From: Rana temporaria
Taxonomy: Eukaryota; Chordata; Amphibia; Anura; Ranidae
Length of the DNA stretch: 64,000 bases
Assembly: GCF_905171775.1 (NCBI RefSeq)
Contig: NC_053494.1
Coordinates: 51,786,749 to 51,850,748 of the forward strand
Reading direction: 5' to 3'
Shown: positions 55,277 to 64,000 of the stretch, piece by piece
How positions within the stretch are numbered: position 1 is the stretch's first letter
How the letters are laid out: each line of letters opens with the position of its first letter
The notes under the pieces: generated by a model
Seen by the model: the letters and a program-made list of their open reading frames with translations, nothing else
Database searches by the model: none
What the model was told of the DNA's origin: nothing
Position numbers and translations under genes: made by a program

Positions 55277-55767
55277 GGCCCCATACACACGGGAGAATTT
55301 ATCCGCGAATACGGTCCAGCGGACCGTTTCCACGGATAAATCCTCTCAAAGATATCCGCTGATTTCGATGGGATGGAGTGTACACACCATCCCATTGAAA
55401 TCCGCGCGGAAATCCTCTGGCGATGACGTGTCGCGCCGTCGCCGCTATTATGACGCGGCGACGGGCGCGACGCTGTCATATAAGGAATTCCACGCATGCG
55501 TCAAATCATTACGACGCGTGCGGGGAATCCCTTTGGACGGATGGATCCGGTAAGTCTGTACAGACGAGCGGATCCATCCGTTGGAATGGATTCCAGCAGA
55601 TGGATTTGTTGTGCAGCACAACAAATATTCGATCTGCTGGAATCCATCCCAGAGGAGATTTCTCCGCGGAAAGAGATCCGCTGGCGTGTACACACCATAG
55701 AATCTATCCGCAGAAACCCATTTGCTGGGATTTATCTGCGGATGGATTCTATCGTGTGTATGGGGCC
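55277..55767. mobile_element. Palindromic MITE, TSD TTA
   Basis: The ends GGCCCCATACACACGGGAGA and CGTGTGTATGGGGCC are inverted with TTA on each side. Inner keywords are ATCCGC, GGATAAAT and ATCCATCC pairs. Overlapping open frames on both strands reflect the hairpin. Confidence 0.85.
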
Positions 55768-56507
55768 TTATGGTGTCTGTCGAATGCTCATAGAAGATTC
55801 GACGGAGCAGCGAAACTGTACGACGCTGCAATCATACTTTTCCAGTCGAATGTTCTGCCTACAAGCTATAGTAGAATTCTAATGTTGTATGACTAGCAAT
55901 AATTATATTTATTAATTATTATTACTAGTCAACCAACATTAGAATTTTTCTATAGACTATGGGCCGAGCATTTGACCGGAAATGTATGATTGCAGCTTCG
56001 AACAGTTTAGCTGCTCCGTCGAATCTTCTTAGAGCTATCAACAGACACCATGGGCCAGATTCTCGTAGATCGGCGTAAAAATGGGCGGGCGTAAAGTATC
56101 TAAATGAAGCCCGTCCCCGCGCCGAACGAACTGCGCATGCGCCATCCCTAAAATTTCCCAGCGTGCATTGCTCTAAATGACGTCGCAAGGACGTCATTGG
56201 TTTTGACGTGGACGTAAATTACATCCAGCACCATTCACGGACGACTTACGCAAACGACATAACTTTTTAAATTTTCGACGCGGGAACAACGACCATACTT
56301 AACATTGACTGCACCTCATAGACCCAGGGGCAACGTTACGCCGGGAAAAGCCTAACATAAACGTTGTAACTTTACTGCGTCGGCCGTGCGTACGTTCGGG
56401 AATTTGCGTATCTAGCTAATTTGCATACTCGACGCGGAAATCGACGGAAGCGCCACCTAGCGGGGGAAAAAAAATTGCAGTTACGATCCGATGGTGTAAG
56501 AGACTTA

Positions 56508-56777
56508 GGCCCCGTACACACGACCAGTTTCCTCGGCAGAATTCAGCTTCCGACCGAGTTTCTGGCTGAATTCTGCCGAGGAAACTGGCCGTGTGTACAC
56601 TTTCGGCCGAGGAAGCCGACGAGGACCTCGGCGAGGAAATAGAGAACATGTTCTCTATTTCCTCGTTGTTCTATGGGAGCTCTCGGCCCGCCGAGGTCCT
56701 CGGCGGCTTCAGGGCTGAACTGGCCGAGGAACTCGATGTGTTTGGCACGTCGAGTTCCTCGGCCGTGTGTACGAGGC
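56508..56777. mobile_element. Palindromic MITE, 'ctcggcagaattc' subfamily
   Basis: The ends GGCCCCGTACACACGACC and GGCCGTGTGTACGAGGC are inverted; TTA and TTC flank. Its centre carries ATAGAGAACATGTTCTCTAT, exactly as in 51640-51910, so they are the same subfamily. Confidence 0.85.
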
Positions 56778-56824
56778 TTCACGCCTGTCGGATCGAAAGG
56801 ATATCTATGCGTAACTGATTCTAA

Positions 56825-57304
56825 GGCCCCGTACACACGATAGAATCTATCCGCAGATAAATCCCATCGAATGGGTTTCTGCAGATAGATTCTATGGTGT
56901 GTACACTCCGGCGGATATTTATCCGCGGATATTTCCGAATTCCAGCAGATAAATATGTGTCGACATGCACAGAATATCTATCTGCTGGAATCGGATCCCA
57001 CGGATGGATCCGCTCGTCTGTACAGACTCACCGGATCCATCCGTCCAAAGGGATTCCCCGCACGCGTCGTAATGATTTGACGCATGCGTGGAATTCCTTA
57101 TATGACAGCGTCGCGCCCGTCGCCGCGTCATAATAGCGGCGACGGCGCGACACGTCATCGCCAGAGGATTTCAGCGCGGATTTCAATGCGATGGTGTGTA
57201 CACGCCATTGCATAGAAATCTGCTGAAATCCTCGAGAGGATTTATCCGCGGATACGGTCCGCTGGACCGTATCTGCGGATAAATCCTCTCGTGTGTATGG
57301 GGCC
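56825..57304. mobile_element. Palindromic MITE, TSD TAA
   Basis: The ends GGCCCCGTACACACGATAGA and TCTCGTGTGTATGGGGCC are inverted with TAA on both sides. The internal block (GGATCCATCCGTCCAAAGGG, GCGTCGCGCCCGTCGCCGCG) is the reverse complement of part of 55277-55767, so the two are close relatives in opposite orientation. Confidence 0.9.
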
Positions 57305-57800
57305 TAAGAATCAGTCGCATAGATACGACGGCGCTAGGCAGAGATACAACAGCGTATCTGGAGATGCGCCGTCGTATCTCTTTTGAGAATCTGGGCCTAA
57401 AAGTCTTCAATGACAGATTCGACGTTTGTTTGTTTTTCGATGCTTTGTCGAATCTTTGTCGTTCATGTTGAGTTGTCGAGTTAGTTCTAGCTATTTTACT
57501 GCTCCTCCTCTTTGGTTACAATCAGCCAATAACATTCATCATCATCATTATTTTTGTTGAATCTTTTCTCTCTATAATGTCAAATCTTTTCTCTCTATGT
57601 AGAATAATCTTGAACTAATAGAGTTAAGGTTAGGCACATTCGACCAACGAAAACGAAAATAAAGCATTTGTTTATGTCAGATCTTTCGGTTTTCGTATTT
57701 TGTGCATTCATTTTTCAGTTGTAAAAACGATAACGAAAATACCTGAAATTCGGACGAAAATGCATTCGGGCGAAAAGGAATGCACATGTCTAGTTCCCAG

Positions 57801-58935
57801 ATCATTGTTTGCAATGGTTGCAAGGTTACAGGAACTCAAGAACTTACAGTTTCTTGTAATTGATAGAAGTGTATGCCGAGGCAATATTTGTGGCAGGCAT
57901 AACTAGTAGTGCTAGCCACTATAAAAGGAACATTTACTTTTATACTAGATGAGACACTGCGCTCACCAGCCATGTAATTTGTATCAGCAAATGACGGATG
58001 CTCTGGGACATGAAGTTACAACCCCCTTTACAACGTAATTTAGATCTGAAATAAAACATTAACTAAAAGCCCCATTTACAGCTCCATTTAGACCAATTTT
58101 CTTTAGGGCATCATTTCCTGTGAGAAGTTTTTTTTAATGACTGGTTTTAGCCACACATTATATTCTGAACATGTTTAATATTTGTCTTTAACACTGAAAA
58201 AAAATTCAATTATTTTATACTTATTAAGTAAGGTTATTGCACAAAGATTTGCCTCCAGGACTAGTACAGCCATTCTGCACAAAGGTAATCATTGCGGGCT
58301 TTGTAACTGCAACTTAAAGAATAATGGGTTTCAGAGAGCTAAGTCAGTTCCATAATTGGCAATTACCATACTAGGTCACTTTTAGTTAATGGACCCATTA
58401 TTTAGCTTTTATGACCTAAAATGTGATAATGCTGCATTGGATCAAAACGCTATGAAAAAATGTAATTAAGTTAAACTCCAGTCTTCCCTTCAGACTTGCA
58501 CAGTTCTACAGGCTCCTCTCATATATTGTCATTTTCTGATTTCATGGCAAACTGTGAGCTTATCACAGTGTGCATTAGAAATTACAGCAAGTCAGATAGA
58601 GCATGCCTTCATCTGACTCCCATGCTAAACTGTCCCTGGCTACTATTTTCATTCACTGGATTTCAGTTTTTTTCAATCATCGAGGCCCAGCAATGCAAGT
58701 GAGCATTACCTAGGGTGGTCTTCATGCAAATGTGGTCTGCCTAGAAACATCTACCTCTCCAGACTGACACTGGCCCCTAAAGGTACATAGATATTTGCAT
58801 AACTTTGTTTTCAGGAAGCAAGCTACAGTACCGCACTGGCCACTCCTATGCCATGCAGCCATGATCTGCATAGGAAGGCACAGATACCTGGAGATGATGT
58901 CCCTGGATCTAAAATAACCCATGTAATGAAAATGC
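57801..58935. other. 1.1 kb without features
   Basis: AT-rich sequence with no coding domain, RNA or element ends visible. Confidence 0.4.
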
Positions 58936-58939
58936 TTAA

Positions 58940-59401
58940 AGGGGTTGTAAAGGTCATTTTTTTTCCCTAAATAGCTTGCTTTACCTTAGTGCAGTCCTCC
59001 TTCACTTGCCTCATCCTTCAATTTTGCTTTTAAATGTCCTTATTTCTTCTGAGAAATCCTCACTTCCTGTTCTTCTGTCTGTAACTCCACACAGTAATGT
59101 GAGGCTTTCTCCCAGGAGAGTCAGGATGCTCTCTACGTTGCAGATAGAGAAAGGAGTTGTGTGTAAGTGGGCGTCCTGACTCTCCTGTATTCCAGGGGAG
59201 GGGTCGAGCACGACACTCCACACCAGGGAGAAAGCCTCACATTACTATGTGGAGTTACAGACAGAAGAACAGGAAGTGAGGATTTCTCAGAAGAAATAAG
59301 GACATTTAAAAGAAAAATCTAAGGATGAGGTAAGTAAAGGAGGACTGCACTAAGGTAAAGGAAGCTATTTCGGAAAAAATTGTTTTACCTTTACAACCCC
59401 T
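58940..59401. mobile_element. piggyBac-like palindromic MITE, TSD TTAA
   Basis: The ends AGGGGTTGTAAAGGTC and ACCTTTACAACCCCT are inverted and flanked by TTAA. Arms match 46557-47058 (CAATTTTGCTTTTAAATGTC, CACTTCCTGTTCTTCTGTC). Confidence 0.85.
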
Positions 59402-59405
59402 TTAA

Positions 59406-59910
59406 TTTTCATTAGTATGTTGATGATGGTTTACAAAGGATCCAGAGAAGGCAAAATATAAGCAGATTAAAGAAGTCCAGCCTGAGCTTTTTAGGCTAGG
59501 CTTCTCCTCTGGGTCACAGGAGTGCAATTAGTCTCTATCTTCTGTACCCCTATGGTCCACCTCCAATACAATATATTCTGTGCATGTGCACATTAAGGTG
59601 GTAGTTAACTAGGTAAGCCAATGGAATAGTCAGGTGTGAATTTGCAGTATATACATTAACTTACATTCCTGAGATCTTAAATTGCAGCCGTGGCTATGCA
59701 TACTGAAGTTGTGCAATATTTTACAAACAGAGCCATTCTAGCATGTTATAAATCTCTTCCAAAATATACTTACTTCCATCCCTCATCCTTCACAATCAAG
59801 GATTTGTAAGTCCTGAGTAGTGATTGTATTTATAACCTTACCTCCCTGCCTGCCCCACAGGGTACCAAAACCATGTCCCCATGGTCATCAGTGGGCACCG
59901 GATAAAATTA
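59406..59910. other. No gene recognised
   Basis: Intervening sequence without identifiable features. Confidence 0.4.
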
Positions 59911-60279
59911 TAAGGCTTCATTTCCATGGACGTTTTTACAGCCACTTTCTTTAGCCTTTTTTACAGCTTAAAAACGCCTGTCCATGTTATTTTTTTTTTT
60001 TTTTTTTTTTTTTTTAGCTGGAGCTCAAAAACGCAGCGGTAGCGTTTTTGAGTATTTTTGCGCGTTTTTTAACATCTGGCGTTTTTACAGCTCTACTCTG
60101 GAGCTTCAGAACGCAATGGTCCTGTTTTTTTTTTTGCAGCTTAAAAACGGCTCAGCCATCTACAGCTCAAAAACGTCATGGTGGGCATGAGGCCATAGAC
60201 TAACATGGAGAGCTGTTTTTAAGCTGCAAAAAACGCTCAGAAAAGTGGCTATAAAAACGTCCATGGAAATGAAGCCTTA
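59911..60279. mobile_element. Palindromic MITE, 'ggcttcatttccatgg' family
   Basis: The ends GGCTTCATTTCCATGGACG and CGTCCATGGAAATGAAGCC are perfect inverted repeats between TAA and TTA. The interior repeats the keyword GTTTTT(A/T)(C/A)AGC and AAAAACG many times and has a T26 run near 59990. Confidence 0.85.
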
Positions 60280-60718
60280 GAATCCAAATTTTAGGAGGTC
60301 ATATCTTTTCACTGATGTTCACCTGGACCCTACTCACAAACCCCAACAGGTGTACCAAACTTCAGGCAAATATAATTTTTTTTTATCAAGGTATGTGTTG
60401 ATAACAAATATTTAATGCAGGGCTGCTCAACCTTTTGAATCACTTACGTTATTCAGTAACCGTTCATGGGCCACAATGAAAAGAAATGGTTCCAATTTAT
60501 TTAATTTTGAATAGCATAATGAAGTTTTTAAACAACAATCAGGATAATCATTTTCTGTGGGCCCAATCCCCGTTGGATATTTACCCACTATTACATTTGT
60601 GGGTGTTGGTGCACTTTCTGAAAGTGCACCAAAACTCCTGCATTCGGGAGCTTTGGTGTGCTTTCAGAATGTGCACCAACCCGCATGACATAATAGGAGT
60701 CTATCGCTCAGTGAAGCT

Positions 60719-61169
60719 TATGCCGCGTACAGACGGTCATTTTTTGTGATGAAAAAAAATGAAGTTTTAAGTGATGAAAAAAAACGACATTTTTGAAACT
60801 TCATTTTCAAAAACGATGTAGCATACACACCATCGTTTTTCAAAATGCTCTAGCAAAGCGATGTTACATTCAGCACGTATGACGGCACTCTGTTCCATTG
60901 AAGCTCGCTTCATAACTTGCTTCTGAGCATGTGCGGGTTTAAAAACGTTGTTTTCAACGTCGTTTTGCCCACACACTATCATTTTAATTGACACAAAAAA
61001 TGACATTTTGAAAAATGACACAAAAAATTCGAGCATGTTCGAATTTTTTTTTGGTCGTATTTCTGAAGACATAAAACGATGTTTTCCCCACACACTATCA
61101 TTTTAAATGACGTTTTCAAAAACGTCATTTTTTTTCATCACAAAAAATGACCGTCTGTATGCGGCATAA
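60719..61169. mobile_element. Palindromic MITE, 'tatgccgcgtacagacgg' family
   Basis: The ends TATGCCGCGTACAGACGGTC and GACCGTCTGTATGCGGCATA are inverted. The interior repeats AAAACGACATTTTT and ATGATAGTGTGTGG-type keywords. Confidence 0.85.
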
Positions 61170-61228
61170 CTCACAGAAAAGCTGCAGGTGCACTGCGCTG
61201 CACTAGCAGATCAGTGTGAAAGCAGCCT

Positions 61229-61801
61229 AATGCCACGTACGTATCATTTTTCGGCATGAAAAAAACGACGTTTTAAAAAAATGTCATTTAAAATGATGGT
61301 GTGTGGGCTTCACATAATTTTTCGGGTTCTGAAAAAACAACATTTTTTTTTCCCGAACATGCTGCTTTTTTTAACGAAGTTTTAAATGTCGTTTTTCGGG
61401 TTGTAAAAAATGATCGTGTGTGGGCTAAAACTACGTTAAAAACCTGCGCATGCTCAGAAGCAAGTTATGAGATGGGAGCGCTCGTTCTGGTAAAACTACC
61501 ATTCGTAATGGAGTAAGCACATTCATCACGCTGTAACAGACAGAAAAGCGCAAATCACCTGTTACTAACAGAAAATCAGCTAAAGCAGCCCCAAGGGTGG
61601 CATCATCCGCATGGAACTTCACCTTTATAGTGCCGTCGTACGTGTTGTACGTCACCGCGCTTTGCTAGAGCATTTTTTTAAAACGATGGTGTGTGGGCAA
61701 CGTCGTTATAATGATGAAGTTGGAAAGAACAACGTTTTTTCTACATGCCGAAAAACGTAGTTTTTTTCATGCTGAAAAATGATCGTGTGTACGCGGCATA
61801 A
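61229..61801. mobile_element. Palindromic MITE, 'atgccacgtacgtatca' family
   Basis: The ends AATGCCACGTACGTATCATT and AATGATCGTGTGTACGCGGC are inverted. Arms share TTTTTCGGCATGAAAAA and GATGGTGTGTGGG. The interior AAGCAAGTTATGAGATGGGAG is shared in part with 60719-61169. Confidence 0.8.
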
Positions 61802-62211
61802 CAGTTTTTAACCCTTCTATATTTGCTAATATGACACTTACAAAAGCTATTATGCCCAGTGCATGTGTTGTTTAATACACTGACGTTCTTTTTTTCTTGC
61901 AGTTGCTACTGGCATGGCTCTCCAGGTTGCTAGAAAGTATTGGAGGTGCAGTGCACTTGGTATCACTCCATCTGGGACAGGAGCCAGAGATACAGAGGAA
62001 GCATCAGCTTATGCGGCTCTTTCTCCTTTCGCGGCCACCTGCTACCTCTGCTGCTGGTGCTGGCCCACTGAACTTTGATGCTCTGGGATGGCAAGTCAGG
62101 GAGCCCAGATCGTGATTAATGGGCTGCCAACAACATGCGTTTCCCTGGTTTGAGGTCGCAGGCCACATCAGAGGGCTCTGCAGCCACAGATTGAGCACCC
62201 CTGATTTAATG

Positions 62212-62481
62212 TATATTTCTATAAACCTACACAAGTTCTTAAATATATGTGTTGATATCACTCTCTTGTAGTCCTCTGAACAGCAGGACTTTAGAAAGAA
62301 AGAGTAAGCAAATCAGTACTTTGTTATTTTGTACATTACTGCCTCTTTGCCTTCCTAAACCTTATTAGAGATGGGGAGAACAGATGGATGACCTTCTAAT
62401 TGGCCTTCTGCTCCTTCATTGCTCAGTTTCTGTCTTGTGCAGAAAGATGACCAAGCTGTCAAAGTAAAAAAGTGTGGTCAT
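62212..62481. other. Unassigned spacer
   Basis: No element boundary or coding signal is seen. Confidence 0.4.
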
Positions 62482-63491
62482 TAGGGATGAGCCGAACACC
62501 CCCCTGTTCGGTTCGCACCAGAACTTGCGAACACACCAAATGTTCGTGTGAACTTTAGAACCCTATTAAAGTCTATGGGACTCGAACATTTGAAATCTAA
62601 AGTGCTAATTTTAAAGGCTAATATGCAAGTTATTGTCCTAAAAAGTGTTTGGGGACCTGGGTCCTGTCCCAGGGGACATGTATCAATGCAAAAAAAGTTT
62701 TAAAAATTGCAGTTTTTTCAGGAGCAGTGATTTTAATAATGCTAAAAGTGAAACAATAAAAGTGAAATATTACTTTAAATTTCGTACCTGGGGGGGGGGG
62801 TGTAAAGTTAGCATGTGAAATATCGCATGTTTCCCGTACATAGAACTGTCCCTGCACAAAGTGTCATTTCTGAAAGGAAAAAAAGTCTTTTAAAACCGGA
62901 CTTGCGGCTATAATGAATTGTCGGCTCTGGCAATTCAGACAGAATTCATTCATAAAAAAAATAGCGTGGGGGTCCCCCAAAATTCCATTACCAGGCCCTT
63001 CAAGTCTGGTATGGATATTAAGGGGAACCCCGCCGTCAATTTAAAAAAAAATGATGTGGGGTTCCCCCCAAAATATCCATTCCAGACCCTTCAGGTCTGG
63101 TGTGGATTTAAAGGGCAACTCCACCCCAAATTTAAAAAAAAATGGCATGGAGTTCCCCCAAAAATCCACACCAGACCCCTTATCTGAGCACGTTAACCTG
63201 GCCAGCCGCAGAAAAGAGGGGGGACAGAGTGCGGCCCCCCCTCTCCTGAATCGTACCAGGCCACATGCCCTCAACATGGGGAGGATGTCCCCATGTTGAT
63301 GGGGACAAGGGCCTCATCCCCACAACCCTTGCCCGGTGGTTGTGGGGGTCTGCGGGCAGGGGGCTTATCAGAATCTGGAAGACCCCTTTAACAAAGGGGA
63401 CCCCCAGATCCTGGCCCCCCCTATGTTAATTGGTAATGGGGTACATTGTACCCCTACCATTTCACAAAGGAAGTGTAAATAGTTGGAAAAA

Positions 63492-63511
63492 ACACACACA
63501 CACACACACAC
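63492..63511. repeat. (AC)10 microsatellite
   Basis: A short AC run next to the mirrored poly(A) signal of the left arm. Confidence 0.9.
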
Positions 63512-63722
63512 CGTAGAAAAAAGTCCTTTATTAATAAAGAAAAAAATCCAGCGGTGGTAATCTACTCGGTCCGGCTCCCTGCTCCAAAGTTGTCTATATC
63601 CAGCGACGGTTGATCTCCGGTCCAGCGATGAGAAGATCCATCCATCCAGAGCGCAGCATTGCCGGCCGCCTCCCTCCACCGGAGACAGCCCGGCGAATGA
63701 CGCTGCTGAAGCTGTGACATTT

Positions 63723-63730
63723 CTTTTATA
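63723..63730 (-). promoter_or_regulatory. TATA box, left arm of second palindrome
   Basis: TATAAAAG on the minus strand is mirrored by TATATAAG at 63862-63869 on the plus strand. An AATAAA on the minus strand (plus 63527-63532) lies about 195 bp downstream. Confidence 0.45.
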
Positions 63731-63861
63731 GGTGAGGCGGGGCCACCCATCATGTGACCCCGCCCCCTCTGACGCACCCTCTGCTACATCACTGGGGAGG
63801 CCCAGTCTTCCCCCTTGCGTCAGAGGGGGCGGGGTCATGTGACGGGTGGCCCCACCTCCCC

Positions 63862-63869
63862 TATATAAG
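63862..63869 (+). promoter_or_regulatory. TATA box, right arm of second palindrome
   Basis: TATATAAG points away from the centre into the right arm, as in the first palindrome. Confidence 0.45.
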
Positions 63870-64000
63870 AAATGTCACAGCTTCAGCCGTGTCATTCGCT
63901 GGGCTGTGTCCAGCAGAGAGAGGAGGTCGGCGTGGCTGCGCTCTGGATGGATGGATCTTCTCATCGCTAGACCGGAGGTCACCCGTTGCTGGATACAGAC

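Larger units (their letters stand above)
56052..57397. mobile_element. Harbinger-like MITE hosting two MITEs
   Basis: It starts GGGCCAGATTCTC and ends GAGAATCTGGGCC. Its own sequence (CATTGCTCTAAATGACGTCG, ATTTGCATACTCGACGCGG, CGCCACCTAGCGG) is interrupted at 56508-56777 and 56825-57304. Confidence 0.75.
55108..57792. mobile_element. hAT-like palindromic element with three nested levels, TSD GTT(T/C)CCAG
   Basis: The ends TAGACATGTGCA and TGCACATGTCTA are perfect inverted repeats flanked by GTTTCCAG and GTTCCCAG. Arms contain TTTCGTCCGAAAA and matching TTCGGACGAAAAT. Inside are a MITE in the left arm (55277-55767) and, in the middle, a Harbinger-like MITE (56052-57397) that itself holds two further MITEs. 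Superfamily is inferred from the 8-bp duplication only. Confidence 0.75.
60418..62203. mobile_element. Non-autonomous hAT element, TSD ATTTAATG
   Basis: The ends CAGGGCTGCTCAACC and GATTGAGCACCCCTG are inverted. Exact ATTTAATG duplications lie at 60410-60417 and 62204-62211. It is the same family as 52680-54178. Two MITEs sit inside. The 72-codon frame at 61897 is the family's internal sequence and has no transposase motif. Confidence 0.9.
62482..64000. mobile_element. Second TATA-bearing palindrome element, cut by the window end
   Basis: It probably starts AGGGATGAGCCGAACACCC. From about 62970 it matches the palindrome at 19510-21512 (CTCAACATGGGGAGG, GGGTCTGCGGGCAGGGGGCT, GGGGTACATTGTACCCCTACC). 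The left arm meets the right arm around a 39-nt spacer (63777-63815). The right arm has 185 bp in the window. Open frames in the arm differ from those of the first copy, which argues against a conserved protein. Confidence 0.8.

Noticed and set aside
63368..63838. 156-codon minus-strand frame
   Set aside because: It lies wholly in the left arm and centre of the palindrome, is not matched in the first family member and has no domain.

Overview
The window looks like intergenic or intronic DNA from a large amphibian genome, most likely a frog of the ranid type. The reasons are an L1-Tx1-clade LINE, a SCAN-containing Gmr1-type Gypsy gag, Penelope-like elements (PLEs), Tc1 elements and hundreds-of-bp palindromic MITEs of hAT, PIF/Harbinger and piggyBac type. 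I found no convincing host protein-coding gene. Nearly all long open frames are transposon fragments or shadows of tandem repeats. The species call is an inference from repeat content.

Layout. 1-9.2 kb: AT-rich flank, a Harbinger-like MITE (1006-1709), LINE 3' scrap, a minus-strand Gypsy 5' LTR plus gag (2.6-3.9 kb), a minisatellite, an L1-Tx1 endonuclease/RT fragment and a Penelope-type inverted terminal region with a hammerhead-like motif. 9.26-12.44 kb: a complete-ended, dead Tc1 element carrying a piggyBac-like MITE and a composite insert. 13.1-28.4 kb: the largest structure, a full-length but decayed PLE on the minus strand (N-terminal coil, RT, GIY-YIG endonuclease), joined head-to-head to a 5'-truncated plus-strand copy so that about 3 kb arms face each other. 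It has been hit by three Harbinger-like MITEs, a solo LTR, a fragment of a second PLE and a U2-snRNA-headed retroposon. One MITE contains a 2-kb, almost perfect palindrome whose two arms each carry a TATA box and poly(A) signals pointing outward from the centre.

28.6-31.9 kb: a second Tc1 copy split by a hAT element with an exact 8-bp target duplication. 33.0-39.5 kb: stacked MITEs, including a hAT of 2.3 kb that holds interleaved inverted repeats, a 0.3-kb hairpin and a CR1-type LINE end. Next comes a TA-flanked palindrome holding a Harbinger-like MITE and a 0.64-kb minisatellite. 40-50 kb: more Harbinger-like and piggyBac-like MITEs, a retroviral-type solo LTR inside a short tandem array, and a second PLE 3' fragment. 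50.1-52.0 kb: a minus-strand Tc1 remnant split by another solo LTR and a MITE. 52.7-62.2 kb: three hAT-type elements, each with nested MITEs, one of them three levels deep. 62.5-64.0 kb: the first half of a second member of the TATA-bearing palindrome family, running off the window end.

The elements do not form a pathway. They form an insertion stratigraphy whose order can be read from which element interrupts which. Several target-site duplications and one preserved empty site make that order testable.
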